From NCBI GenBank assembly GCA_934183255.1, contig CAKPSD010000002.1:1-64000 (forward strand): a stretch of 64,000 nucleotides of DNA, read 5' to 3'. A program made the position numbers and the translations under genes. This DNA is from an uncultured Bacilli bacterium. GTDB lineage: Bacteria > Bacillota_I > Bacilli_A > RFN20 > DUOF01. Each line of letters begins with the position of its first letter. Within the stretch, counting starts at the first letter, position 1. Below the pieces are notes generated by a model. That model made no database searches. It was not told the origin of the DNA and saw only the letters and a program-made list of their open reading frames with translations. Positions 15,685-25,450 of this stretch are shown here, one piece after another.

Positions 15685-18063
15685 ATGATTAGTTTAAACT
15701 GGGTTAAAGATTATATTGATATAGAAAACGAAGATTTACATGAACTTGCTATAAAGGTAACTAAAGCTGGTGTTAATGTAGAAAAAGTAATAAGCAATAG
15801 AATTGATCATTTAGTAATTGGAGAAATAAAAGAATGCGTAATGCATCCTGATAGTGATCACTTACATGTTTGTAAGGTAGATATAGGAGATAAAATCACT
15901 CAAATAGTTTGTGGCGCTCCTAACGCAAGAGTAGGAATAAAAGTACTAGTAGCTCTTCCAGGATGTATATTGCCTGAGAACTTTGAAATAAAGGTTGGAA
16001 AAATTAGAGGTGTTGAATCTAATGGGATGATGTGTGCTTTATATGAATTAGGTCTAGAAAAGAAAACAGATGAAGCATACGCTAGAGGAATCGAAGAATT
16101 ACATACTGATTTAAAACCTGGAACTGACGCTAATATTTATCTAGGAACTAATGATACTATATATGAATTAGATGTTCATAAACATCGTAATAATGATTGC
16201 TATTATCATATTGGTTTTGCTTATGAAATAGCATGTATTTTAAATAAGAAGGTAAAATTACCTCCTTGTAACTATAAGCCTACAAGTGACAATGTGAGTA
16301 AATATATGAGTGTTAAAGTTGAAACTAGTAAATGTCCTTACTATTTAGCAAAAATGGTAAAAGATGTTGAAATAAAAGAATCTCCTGACTTTATTAAAAA
16401 TAGATTAATAGCAGCAGGTATGAGACCTATTAATAATGTAGTGGATATCTCTAACTATGTAATGTTAGAATATGGTAATCCTTTACATTTCTTTGACAAG
16501 GATAAATTAGGAAATAAAATAGTTGTTAGAAATGCTAAAGATAATGAAAAAATTACTACTTTAGATGGAATAAAAAGAAGTTTAACTAGTCAAGATATCG
16601 TAATCACTGATGGAGTAAAACCTGTATGTGTTGCTGGTGTTATGGGTGGAGAAAATACTGAAGTAGATGATTCAACTAAAAACATTTTAATTGAAAGTGC
16701 TATCTTTGATGCAGTAAGTATTAGATATACTGCTGCTAGATTAAATTTAAAGAGTGAAGCTTCAATTAGATATGGAAAAGGGTTAAACTACGAATATACA
16801 GATGCAGCAATAGAAAGAGCTTGTTATTTATTAGAGAAATATGCAAACGCTAAAATTTTAACAGGTATTATTAAACATGATGAAGTAGATAAAACTCCTA
16901 AAATTGTTACATTTAAGACAGAAGAAGTAAGTAAAATGCTTGGTTTATCATTATCCGATAAAGATGTAGAAACAGAATTAAATCGTTTAGATTTCCCATA
17001 TTCTTTAGATAATAAAGATACTTTTACTGTAACTATACCATCAAGAAGACTTGATATAGATAATAATGTAAACGATATCGCTGAAGAAATAGGAAGATTA
17101 TATGGCTATCATAACCTAGTTTCTACATTACCAACCCTTCCTTTAAAAAGAGGCGTTTATGTTGGTGATGTAAAAATAAGAAAAGAGATTTCTAAAAGAC
17201 TTAGAGCTCTTGGATTAAATGAAACCAAGACATATACACTAGTTAGTGAAAAACAAGCTAATATGTTTAAATATGAAAACAAAGAACAAATTAAATTACC
17301 TAACCCTATGACAGTAGATAAGTCTACTATAAGAACTACATTACTTCCTTCTTTAGTAGGAGTATATGAATACAACAAAGCTAGAAATGTAAAAGACATA
17401 GAACTTTATGAAATAGCTAAAACATATGATATAAACTACAATGAAGACGTAAAAGTAGGACTTTTAGTTGAAGGAAACTATATTGCAAATGAATGGCAAG
17501 GATTATATGGTAAATGTGATTTCTATTATTTAAAAGGGATCGTAGAAAATCTTCTTGATTATTTAGGATTCAAAAATAGATACTCATTCAAAAAAGAAAT
17601 AGCTAATGATTTTCATCCTGGAATATGCGCAAAAATATATCTAGATAGAGAAGAAATCGGTGTAATTGGTAGAGTACATCCTTCTATTAAAAAAGATGAT
17701 ATTTATTTATGTGAATTATCTATGACAAGATTATATAATAAACAAATTAAGCCTATTAAATTTAAAGAAGCAAACAAATATCCTGAAATAGTAAAAGATG
17801 TTGCCTTCATTATAGACAATAATGTTGATAGTGAAACAGTTAAAATGCAAATTAAGAGAAGTGGAGGAAAACTTCTAGATTCTTGCAAAGAATTTGATGT
17901 TTATAGTAATATTGAAGAAGGAAAGAAGTCTATTGCCTACTCTTTGACATTTAAAGATACAACTAAAACATTATTAGAAGATGAAGTAATGCAAGTATTC
18001 AACAAAATAATAAATGATGTTCAAACTAAATTAGGTGCTAAACTTCGTGGAGATTCCAAATAA
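15685..18063 (+). CDS. pheT: phenylalanine--tRNA ligase beta subunit
   Basis: A 792-aa partner of PheS in the (alpha-beta)2 enzyme. Visible domains in order: an EMAP-type tRNA-binding domain (about residues 40-150, with HPDSDHLHVCKVD), the B3/B4 editing domain (about 210-385, with MLEYGNPLHFFD), the B5 domain (about 400-475, with IPSRRLDIDNNVNDIAEEIG), a catalytic-like core, and the C-terminal FDX-ACB anticodon-binding domain (about 700-790). The length is close to the usual 800. It lies 2 bases after pheS. Its 3' end is followed after 16 bases by an unknown coiled-coil gene that may be read from the same transcript. Confidence 0.97.
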   Translation: MISLNWVKDYIDIENEDLHELAIKVTKAGVNVEKVISNRIDHLVIGEIKECVMHPDSDHLHVCKVDIGDKITQIVCGAPNARVGIKVLVALPGCILPENFEIKVGKIRGVESNGMMCALYELGLEKKTDEAYARGIEELHTDLKPGTDANIYLGTNDTIYELDVHKHRNNDCYYHIGFAYEIACILNKKVKLPPCNYKPTSDNVSKYMSVKVETSKCPYYLAKMVKDVEIKESPDFIKNRLIAAGMRPINNVVDISNYVMLEYGNPLHFFDKDKLGNKIVVRNAKDNEKITTLDGIKRSLTSQDIVITDGVKPVCVAGVMGGENTEVDDSTKNILIESAIFDAVSIRYTAARLNLKSEASIRYGKGLNYEYTDAAIERACYLLEKYANAKILTGIIKHDEVDKTPKIVTFKTEEVSKMLGLSLSDKDVETELNRLDFPYSLDNKDTFTVTIPSRRLDIDNNVNDIAEEIGRLYGYHNLVSTLPTLPLKRGVYVGDVKIRKEISKRLRALGLNETKTYTLVSEKQANMFKYENKEQIKLPNPMTVDKSTIRTTLLPSLVGVYEYNKARNVKDIELYEIAKTYDINYNEDVKVGLLVEGNYIANEWQGLYGKCDFYYLKGIVENLLDYLGFKNRYSFKKEIANDFHPGICAKIYLDREEIGVIGRVHPSIKKDDIYLCELSMTRLYNKQIKPIKFKEANKYPEIVKDVAFIIDNNVDSETVKMQIKRSGGKLLDSCKEFDVYSNIEEGKKSIAYSLTFKDTTKTLLEDEVMQVFNKIINDVQTKLGAKLRGDSK

Positions 18064-18079
18064 AGAAATGGGTGAAAGC

Positions 18080-18862
18080 ATGAAAAAAGAAAAGAAACAA
18101 GAAGAAATTATTGAAAAGGCTCAAAAAGGCTTTGAAGAATTTTCTATTGATCCTGAAACTTTAAATGAATTAGACGCTCTTCCTGAAGAAAAATTAAATA
18201 CTGAAGAGGCTACTAATCAAACTACTAGTGAAGTTGAAGTTATTGATGAACCAAAAAATGAAATGATTGATGCTTCAAGCGTTGAATTTATTAACTTAGT
18301 AAAGGAAAACATTAACTCATGTGCTAAAGAAATAAAAGAAATATCTGAAACAATGGATAAAATAGAAGCACAAAAAAGTAGCGAAGCCTTTTGGAAAAAA
18401 GGAGAAAACATTAGAACTATCTCCAAAAATGTTAACAAAATGAGTGAAGTACAACAAAAAACATTAGACCTACTAGTATTATTTTTAGGATCAAGTAATA
18501 AAATGGCCGATGATTACGATACCATTTTAAAAACTATTGATGAACTAGGTGAAGTTAATGGTGGAGAAGCAGAAGTTCTTGATTATTTATTAAAAATAAA
18601 AAGAATGGTTAAAGAAATAAAAAGTAATGATGAAAGATTAAAACTAATTTCTTTTGAATGTGAGCAAGCAAAAAAGCAAATAGAACAACTAGATAAAAAT
18701 TACAAAGAAAAAACTGATAACTATGAAAAAAATTCAAAAATTAGTGTAAGTAAAATACGTAGGCTACAAGGAAGATGCAATAGGCAATCATTCTTTATCT
18801 TATTATCTTACATTTTAATAATTATAATTGGAGTAGTTATCTACCTTAAATTATTTAAATAA
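18080..18862 (+). CDS. tail-anchored coiled-coil protein, unknown
   Basis: Not recognised. A 260-aa protein, acidic at the N-terminus, with long charged helical stretches (about residues 70-225) predicted to form coiled coils, and one C-terminal membrane helix (about 234-256, FFILLSYILIIIIGVVIYL) with a short basic end. The topology is tail-anchored with the bulk in the cytoplasm. ATG at 18080 is chosen because GGGTGA lies just before it; an earlier frame would overlap pheT. Its stop overlaps the ATG of the next gene (TAATG), a cytosolic trypsin-like protease, so the two are tightly coupled. Confidence 0.75.
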   Translation: MKKEKKQEEIIEKAQKGFEEFSIDPETLNELDALPEEKLNTEEATNQTTSEVEVIDEPKNEMIDASSVEFINLVKENINSCAKEIKEISETMDKIEAQKSSEAFWKKGENIRTISKNVNKMSEVQQKTLDLLVLFLGSSNKMADDYDTILKTIDELGEVNGGEAEVLDYLLKIKRMVKEIKSNDERLKLISFECEQAKKQIEQLDKNYKEKTDNYEKNSKISVSKIRRLQGRCNRQSFFILLSYILIIIIGVVIYLKLFK

Positions 18863-19656
18863 TGTTTGTAAAAGCAATAGAAAAAGTATCTAGATTTGTT
18901 CGCCCAATATGCTTTGTAGAAAGATTAAATAATGATGAATTAATAAGTGGCACTGCAACTATATTTTTTGTAAATGATGAAGGAGTTGCTATTACCTGTA
19001 AACATGTAGTAAATATGCTTATTAATTTTGATAAACTAAAAAATAATAGATTAGAAAATTCTAACTATAAAGATGCTATAATAAGTTTTCATAATTGCTA
19101 TGAAGTTATTAACTCTATTCAATATATTATGCATCCTATTTATGACATAGCTATTATAAAATTTAATGGAATAGGTAAGTTATATGATGGGCATGCTACA
19201 TTCTTAAAAGATGATTTAGAAATAAAACAAGGTAAAAGTTTATGTAGATTAGGTTATGCTTTTCCTGAATTTAACAACTATAAAATAGATAGTAATGAAG
19301 ATAAGTTAGTATTCACATCTCTTGGCAATCAAAATGTACCAACATTTCCAATAGATGGTATAGTTACTAGACTCGTAAAAGATGAAAATCAAATATTTGG
19401 TATTGAACTATCCACACCTGGTTTCAATGGGCAAAGTGGAGCACCTCTTTTTGACACAAATGGAACCATCTATGGAATTCAAAGTTTAACTAAACATTTT
19501 CATTTAGGATTTGATATAGTTAATCAAGAAATAAGAAGTGGTTTAGATAAAAAAATAGTAAGCAATTATCCTTTTATTAATTTAGGGCAATGCCTTCATT
19601 TAAATATTATAAAAGACTTTTTAAAAGCAAATAATATTAATTATACTGAAGAATAA
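18862..19656 (+). CDS. trypsin-like serine protease, cytosolic
   Basis: A 264-aa chymotrypsin-fold protease resembling HtrA catalytic domains. The triad candidates are His in ITCKHVV (about residue 50), Asp in MHPIYDIAII (about 95) and Ser in FNGQSGAPLFD (about 195). The GT-rich start (ISGTATIFFV) is typical. There is no signal peptide, membrane helix or PDZ domain, unlike HtrA/DegP, so it should act in the cytoplasm. Its start overlaps the stop of the tail-anchored coiled-coil gene. A 148-aa helical protein gene follows 39 bases after the stop. The role is unknown. Confidence 0.82.
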   Translation: MFVKAIEKVSRFVRPICFVERLNNDELISGTATIFFVNDEGVAITCKHVVNMLINFDKLKNNRLENSNYKDAIISFHNCYEVINSIQYIMHPIYDIAIIKFNGIGKLYDGHATFLKDDLEIKQGKSLCRLGYAFPEFNNYKIDSNEDKLVFTSLGNQNVPTFPIDGIVTRLVKDENQIFGIELSTPGFNGQSGAPLFDTNGTIYGIQSLTKHFHLGFDIVNQEIRSGLDKKIVSNYPFINLGQCLHLNIIKDFLKANNINYTEE

Positions 19657-19695
19657 ATATTATATTTATACACATAATATCATTAGGTGATAAGT

Positions 19696-20142
19696 GTGGA
19701 AAAACATGATATGGAATTAGCTAATAAATTAAATACTGATTTAACAATGGCAATTGAATCAGGTTCAATTGTCGCAGGTAAAATGAAAAACAGCAATTTA
19801 AAAAAATATTTATTTTCTCATGTTGAAAAATATGAAGACTTACAAAAGAATCTTGAACATGTAGTTTCAACATCTAATAAAAAATTAAAAAACACTAATC
19901 TAATAGCAAGAGCTTTTTTATGGATGCAAACATCCATTTCTACCTTAAAGAAAAATGAAGAAAGCGATTATATAGAATCTTTTATAAAAGGTAGTGAAAT
20001 GGGAATAGAAAGTAGCACTAATCTTTTAAAAAAATATGATGATGCAGATAAAAAATTAAAAGATATAGCCTTTAACTTACAAGTAATGGAATATGAAAAC
20101 ATTGATAAATTAAAAGACTATTTAAAAAGATCAGATTACTGA
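19696..20142 (+). CDS. helical protein, 148 aa, ferritin-like/DUF2383-like pattern
   Basis: Not firmly recognised. A soluble, almost entirely helical protein of about four helices. Spacing and patterning recall four-helix bundle proteins such as DUF2383, but metal-ligand Glu/His motifs are not clear, so this is only a resemblance. Start: AGGTGA lies 5 bases before GTG at 19696; an alternative GTG at 19687 would overlap that signal. A terminator hairpin overlaps its last codons. It is third in the group with the coiled-coil protein and protease. Confidence 0.65.
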   Translation: MEKHDMELANKLNTDLTMAIESGSIVAGKMKNSNLKKYLFSHVEKYEDLQKNLEHVVSTSNKKLKNTNLIARAFLWMQTSISTLKKNEESDYIESFIKGSEMGIESSTNLLKKYDDADKKLKDIAFNLQVMEYENIDKLKDYLKRSDY

Positions 20143-20152
20143 TCTTTTTTTA
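20124..20152. terminator. Bidirectional intrinsic terminator
   Basis: AAAAAGATCAG, a 4-base loop and CTGATCTTTTTTT form a perfect stem with T runs on both strands. It overlaps the last codons of the 148-aa gene and ends the convergent tmcAL transcript as well. Confidence 0.85.
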
Positions 20153-21307
20153 ATTTATTCTTAAAGGAAACAAAAAATGTTCTTCTTCATATAATTTACT
20201 TCTTATATTTTCACTTTTAACACTAGCGTATGCATATGTTGCTTGTTTTTCATATTGTAATAAAGAAAATGAATTACCCCTAAATTTAGATAATATAGGA
20301 ATTTCAATTTCTTTTCTTTTTTCTTTTAAATATTCGCTACCTTTTTTATCAATGCCAAGTAATCTAATATATGGGATATCCTTATTTAAAAATTCATTAG
20401 CAAATTCTTTTTTTGTATTAATCAATAAATGAATTATAGTTCTTTTAATTCTTGCAAATGTATATCTTTTAGATACACATAAATTAATAAATTCATTCAT
20501 ATTATGAGCCTCTACTATTTTCTTTTTAAATAAATTTTCAATTCCCTCTTCCATTAAATGAATACCATTAAGTTCTTCACTAGTCATAGTTAATAATTTA
20601 TACTTTAATAAATTGAAATAATCATCTAAAAAAAATAACTCATTATCTAATTTCATAGGTGTGTATTCACTAATTTCTTTATTATTTTTTAAAGCCTCTC
20701 TAATTGCTTTAGCACTCACATTTTTATAATTTAAACTATCATCATTATAATTATTTTCTCTTTTAATAGTGTATATCTCAATAGGATACTTATTTCTAAT
20801 AATTTCACTATAATAAGCCATACCCAATATATCATTAGGTGTTTCAAGCCTTATTTCATCCATTTGCTTTAATGCCATAGACATTGCACGAGGATAGGAA
20901 TACCCCTCATTCATAAGATCATTAACTAAAAAATCTAAATGTGGAGTGTATAAAGAACTCTTAGAATACTTCTCTATAAATTCTTTAGTATCTCCAGTTT
21001 CACTCCCAAAACATATAGATTTTACTTTTAAAGCATTTAATATTTGGAGTGCATATTTTGCAAAAAGATTAGCATTTTCAACAGCATATAAAGTTGGAAG
21101 TTCCACTACTACATTAACTCCTGCTTTAATAGCTGCTTCTACTCTTTCCTTTTTACTAACAATTGATGGTTCTCCTCTTTGTACAAAATTTGGAGACATA
21201 ACACCAATAACAATATCACACTTACTTAACTCTTTACTCTTATTCAAATGATACACATGACCATTATGTAAAGGATTATATTCTACTACTATACCAACTG
21301 CATCCAT
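20150..21307 (-). CDS. tmcAL: tRNA(Met) cytidine acetate ligase
   Basis: A 385-aa nucleotidyltransferase-fold enzyme (YlbM) that makes N4-acetylcytidine at the wobble position of elongator tRNA-Met from acetate and ATP. The N-terminus carries the nucleotide-binding motif VEYNPLHNGHVYHL (HxGH). LRLETPNDILGMAYY-type and SAKAIREAL (substrate-binding) motifs follow. Its length matches about 400 in Bacillus. AGGAGG precedes the ATG. It follows cls by 11 bases, in a minus-strand run rsmF-cls-tmcAL devoted to RNA and membrane upkeep. In B. subtilis ylbM lies near ylbJ/ylbF; here it is 25 kb from those genes. Confidence 0.95.
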   Translation of the reverse strand: MDAVGIVVEYNPLHNGHVYHLNKSKELSKCDIVIGVMSPNFVQRGEPSIVSKKERVEAAIKAGVNVVVELPTLYAVENANLFAKYALQILNALKVKSICFGSETGDTKEFIEKYSKSSLYTPHLDFLVNDLMNEGYSYPRAMSMALKQMDEIRLETPNDILGMAYYSEIIRNKYPIEIYTIKRENNYNDDSLNYKNVSAKAIREALKNNKEISEYTPMKLDNELFFLDDYFNLLKYKLLTMTSEELNGIHLMEEGIENLFKKKIVEAHNMNEFINLCVSKRYTFARIKRTIIHLLINTKKEFANEFLNKDIPYIRLLGIDKKGSEYLKEKRKEIEIPILSKFRGNSFSLLQYEKQATYAYASVKSENIRSKLYEEEHFLFPLRIN

Positions 21308-21318
21308 CTTAATACCTC

Positions 21319-22761
21319 CTATATAATTGGGGCAAATAACCTCATTATTTTCTCAAATATCCTAACAATTATATTTTCTTTTTTCTTTTCTTCATTATAT
21401 AAAACACTATCTTCTAATTCCTTATTAACCATTTTTATACACTCTTCATTATATCCTTCATCATATATTACAGCATTCATTTCAAAATTTAAACTAAAAC
21501 TTCTTCTATCCATATTAGCACTACCAACACTAACTATATCATCATCTACAATAATCATTTTAGAATGCATAAACCCATTGTATTTATAAATCTCTATACC
21601 ACTTTCCATTAACTCTTTAGCATATGATAATGTCGCATAATAAACTACTTTTTTGTCTGGAACACCAGGAATTATAATTTTTATTTTAACTCCAGATGAT
21701 GCAGCAAGTTTTAATGCCACCATCATTGACTCATCTAAAATTAAATATGGGGTTTCAATAATAATACTACTTCTAGCATTATTTATCATTTTTAAATAAT
21801 TATTTCTAATGTTACTTTCTTTATAATCAGGCCCACTACTAACTATCTGCATCATTTTATTGCCCTTCTTATTATCTAATTTATAATATTTTTTAAATTC
21901 ATTAGAATCTTCCCATTTAATTTTTTCATTAGAAACAAATAAGTAATCAAGGAAAAATTGAATTTGCATAGATATAACCGCACTACCTTCAATTCTAATA
22001 TGTTTATCACACCATGGAGTTATTCTCTTATCTTCATTAGCGTATTCTTTACCAATATTCATTCCACCTAAATATCCTATTTTTCCATCTATAATAACCA
22101 TTTTTCTATGATTTCTATGATTGATATATAGTTTTAAAAAGATACGTGAAGGGAAAAACTTTTCTACTTTCCCGCCAGCCTTAATTAAAGGCTTAAAAAA
22201 TCTTTTTGAAGTTATCTTTGAACCTATATGATCAAATATAAGTCTAACTTCCACTCCTTCTTTTGCTTTTTTAACTAACAAATCAAGAAGTGTTTTTCCA
22301 TAAAAATCTTTTCTAATTATATAATATGAAATATGAATAGATTCTTTAGCATTTTTAATATCTTCATATAATTTATCATATTTATCACTAGCCTTATTAA
22401 ATGTTTCTATTTCATTATCAAAAGTCATTAAACTTTTAGCATCTATAGAGTTCATTAATATAAGATCTGCCCATTTATAGTTTTTTCTAAGATTATCATC
22501 ATTTTCTAAATAATTTATTTGTTTACTTATCTGTCTAAGATATTCTTCATCATTTAACAATTTATCTCTTTCTTTTTTTCTAACTCCAAATCTGAAAAAG
22601 TCTCCAAAAATTATATAAAGTACTATACCAACATAAGGAACAAAAAACAAAATAAGAACCCATGCTAAAGTACTCTCGGGCTTTTTTCTTTCAAAAAAGA
22701 CAACTATTATTATAAAAAATATGTTTAATACACTAAGTATATTTAATAATATTTGAGCCAT
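21319..22761 (-). CDS. cls: cardiolipin synthase
   Basis: A 480-aa phospholipase D superfamily enzyme that joins two phosphatidylglycerols to cardiolipin at the membrane. Two N-terminal membrane helices (about residues 5-22 and 30-55) are followed by two HKD catalytic motifs: HRKMVIIDGKIGYLGG (about 218) and HSKMIIVDDDIVSVGSANMD (about 397). Length and layout match bacterial ClsA. AGGATGG precedes the ATG. It lies between the RsmF-like methylase gene (13 bases upstream) and tmcAL (11 bases downstream), so it is probably in one operon with them. Confidence 0.95.
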   Translation of the reverse strand: MAQILLNILSVLNIFFIIIVVFFERKKPESTLAWVLILFFVPYVGIVLYIIFGDFFRFGVRKKERDKLLNDEEYLRQISKQINYLENDDNLRKNYKWADLILMNSIDAKSLMTFDNEIETFNKASDKYDKLYEDIKNAKESIHISYYIIRKDFYGKTLLDLLVKKAKEGVEVRLIFDHIGSKITSKRFFKPLIKAGGKVEKFFPSRIFLKLYINHRNHRKMVIIDGKIGYLGGMNIGKEYANEDKRITPWCDKHIRIEGSAVISMQIQFFLDYLFVSNEKIKWEDSNEFKKYYKLDNKKGNKMMQIVSSGPDYKESNIRNNYLKMINNARSSIIIETPYLILDESMMVALKLAASSGVKIKIIIPGVPDKKVVYYATLSYAKELMESGIEIYKYNGFMHSKMIIVDDDIVSVGSANMDRRSFSLNFEMNAVIYDEGYNEECIKMVNKELEDSVLYNEEKKKENIIVRIFEKIMRLFAPII

Positions 22762-22774
22762 ATAACACCATCCT

Positions 22775-24097
22775 TTACATTATTCTTAATCCTTTAGGAT
22801 ATAAGTTTTTAAGAATTCTACCATCATCTTTACACCATCCAACAGACATCCCATTAACACACATCAAAATATATCCTTTTTTATTAGTGCTATTCAACGT
22901 TAATCCTTTTAAATAATCATTAATCTCTTTACTTTTATAATCCAAATCAATAGTATTTTTAGCATTTTCTTTCTTTAAATACATAGCTAAGGCATGATTA
23001 GGTTCAAATCTTTTTTCTTTAATTGTACCTAAATGAATACCATTTCTTAAAACTTTAAGTTTATCTAGGTTAAAACAATTACTAGGCAATAAATGAAGTT
23101 CATCACCCATTTTTATAAAATCCCCTTCTAAATTAATATTTAAATATTTTTTTTCAAATTCTCTATAAATTTCTATATCCTTTTTAGATGCTAATTTATT
23201 AGTATTCTTTACACTACAATCATGCTCATCATTACATTTTATTAAACAAATAAAATGACCTTCTCCTTTAAATTTAAAAGGATATAATCTAATTGCACCA
23301 TCTATATTAATTGCATCACTATAGTCTTTTTCTCTCTTTATATTTATAACACTTGCACTAGTATTTTCTAGTAAATAATCTATAACTTCTTCATTTTCTT
23401 CTTTAGCAAATGTACAAGTAGAATACACTAAAACTCCATTCTTCTTCAAACATTTATATGCTTTAAAAATCAAATCTTTTTGTATGTTAGATAGAGATAA
23501 AGTTTTATCAAAAGACCAATCATCATAAGTCAAACTATTTTTTCTAAACATTCCCTGTCCACTACAAGGTGCATCTAAAATTACCTTATCAAAATACCCA
23601 CTAAAAACATTTGCTATTTTATCTACTGTTTCATTAGTAACAATAACATTACTAGCACCCATTCTTTCAATATTTTCACTAAGAGCCTTTACTCTACTTG
23701 GACTAATGTCATTACTAACAAGTAACCCACTACCACCTAAATAAGAAGCAACTTGACTACTTTTACCACCAGGTGCAGCACATAAGTCTAATACTTTATC
23801 CCCTTTTTGAACATCTAATAAATATGCTACCATCATTGCACTAGCATCTTGAATATAATACATTCCTGCATTATGTAAAGGATATTTACCAAATTCATAT
23901 TTTTCTTTATCATAATAAAAGGCTTCTTTTACATGCTTATGATTTTCTAAATTATCAAATAAGTTTTTAAAACTATTTATATCACTTTTTAAATAATTAA
24001 TCCTTAAAGAGGTTATTGGTTTCTTTTCATATTCCTTAAGCATTAAATCAATTTCATCATTATTTAAAACCTTTTTCAAATAATCTATGTACTCCAT
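22775..24097 (-). CDS. rsmF: rRNA cytosine-C5 methyltransferase (RsmF/NOL1 type)
   Basis: A 440-aa SAM-dependent RNA m5C methyltransferase. The SAM motif is VLDLCAAPGGKSSQVA (about residue 110), motif IV is DAPCSGQGMFRK (first catalytic Cys) and motif VI is STCTFAKEENEE (second catalytic Cys). The C-terminal third carries NHALAMYLK and GWCKDDGRILKN, typical of RsmF-type proteins with an added RNA-binding region. It is first in the rsmF-cls-tmcAL run and divergent from the nucleoside phosphorylase gene. AGAGGT stands before the ATG. The target rRNA base cannot be read. Confidence 0.92.
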   Translation of the reverse strand: MEYIDYLKKVLNNDEIDLMLKEYEKKPITSLRINYLKSDINSFKNLFDNLENHKHVKEAFYYDKEKYEFGKYPLHNAGMYYIQDASAMMVAYLLDVQKGDKVLDLCAAPGGKSSQVASYLGGSGLLVSNDISPSRVKALSENIERMGASNVIVTNETVDKIANVFSGYFDKVILDAPCSGQGMFRKNSLTYDDWSFDKTLSLSNIQKDLIFKAYKCLKKNGVLVYSTCTFAKEENEEVIDYLLENTSASVINIKREKDYSDAINIDGAIRLYPFKFKGEGHFICLIKCNDEHDCSVKNTNKLASKKDIEIYREFEKKYLNINLEGDFIKMGDELHLLPSNCFNLDKLKVLRNGIHLGTIKEKRFEPNHALAMYLKKENAKNTIDLDYKSKEINDYLKGLTLNSTNKKGYILMCVNGMSVGWCKDDGRILKNLYPKGLRIM

Positions 24098-24166
24098 TTT
24101 TTACCTCTTTTCTTATATAATAATATCAAATTAATGCTATAATTAAAAATGTAGGAGGTCTTTTTT

Positions 24167-25450
24167 ATGAATATTGTAGATATAATTATTAAAAAAAGAG
24201 AAAAAAAAGAATTAAGTGAAGAAGAAATACGTTTTTTTATTAATGAATATTGTAATGGAAATATAAAAGATTACCAAGCTAGTAGCTTATTAATGGCATG
24301 CTTCTTAAATGGTTTAAATGACACTGAAACTTACTATTTAACTAAAGCGATTGTAGATAGTGGTGAAATTTTAGATACTTCTGAAATAAATGGAATAACT
24401 GTAGATAAACATTCAACTGGAGGAGTTGGAGACAAAACTTCTCTAGTTCTAGTACCACTTCTTGCTTCTCTTGATGTTAAAGTTGTAAAAATGTCAGGTA
24501 GAGGTTTAGGTCACACTGGTGGAACAGTTGATAAATTAGAATCAATACCTGGCTTTAAAGTAGAAATGAAAAAGAATAATTTAATTAAACAAGTAAACAA
24601 AATAGGATGTTGTCTTGTATCGCAAAGTAGCGAAATTGCACTCGCAGATAAAAAATTATATGCACTTAGAGATGTAACAGGAACTATTGATAGTATTCCT
24701 TTGATAGCATCTTCAATAATGTCTAAAAAAATAGCATTAAACACTGATATTATTTGTCTTGATGTTAAAGTTGGAAATGGTGCTTTCTTTAAAGATTTAA
24801 AGACTGCAATTAAGGCTAGTAAATTAATGATAAAACTTGGCACTATGGCAGGAAAACAAGTAAGCGCAGTGATAAGTTCGATGGATCAACCATTAGGTAA
24901 TGCTATTGGTAACTCTTTAGAAGTTAATGAAGCTATTGAAACATTAAAAGGAAATGGTCCAGCTGATTTAGAAGAAACTTGTATAGAACTTGCTTATCAA
25001 ATACTTAAAAAGACTAAAAAATATGATGTTACTTTATTAAAAGAGACAATAAAAGATAATTTACATAATGGAAAAGCTTATAGTAAATTTGTAGAATTAA
25101 TAAATGCACAAGGTGGAAAATTGCCTATTCCTCAAAATAATAAATTAGTAAAAACAGTTTTAACTTCTAAAAAAGAAGGATATGTTCATTCTATAAACGC
25201 TTATGAGCTTGGAAAAGTACTAGTGGATCTAGGTGGAGGAAGAAAATATAAAGAGCAAGAAATAAACTATGATGTTGGTATGATTATAAAGGTAAAAATT
25301 AATGATTCTGTAAAAGAAAATGATGAATTAATTGAAATATATTCTTTAGCACAACTTTCAGAGAATTTAAAAGAAAGAATACTTAATTCCATAGAAATTA
25401 ACACAAGAAAAAAATTTAACATAAAAAATATTTATAAAATATTAAACTAA
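24167..25450 (+). CDS. pdp: pyrimidine-nucleoside phosphorylase
   Basis: A 427-aa enzyme that splits thymidine and uridine with phosphate to base plus (deoxy)ribose-1-phosphate in nucleoside salvage. The family motifs are DKHSTGGVGDKTSL (about residues 81-94, phosphate loop), SGRGLGHTGGTVDKLE (about 112) and the C-terminal PYNP domain (VHSINAYELG, LGGGRKYKE). Length fits the pdp/deoA family; pdp is used because Firmicute enzymes usually take both nucleosides. AGGAGG precedes the ATG. The coding region ends directly at the 25451-25589 folded element. Confidence 0.94.
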   Translation: MNIVDIIIKKREKKELSEEEIRFFINEYCNGNIKDYQASSLLMACFLNGLNDTETYYLTKAIVDSGEILDTSEINGITVDKHSTGGVGDKTSLVLVPLLASLDVKVVKMSGRGLGHTGGTVDKLESIPGFKVEMKKNNLIKQVNKIGCCLVSQSSEIALADKKLYALRDVTGTIDSIPLIASSIMSKKIALNTDIICLDVKVGNGAFFKDLKTAIKASKLMIKLGTMAGKQVSAVISSMDQPLGNAIGNSLEVNEAIETLKGNGPADLEETCIELAYQILKKTKKYDVTLLKETIKDNLHNGKAYSKFVELINAQGGKLPIPQNNKLVKTVLTSKKEGYVHSINAYELGKVLVDLGGGRKYKEQEINYDVGMIIKVKINDSVKENDELIEIYSLAQLSENLKERILNSIEINTRKKFNIKNIYKILN

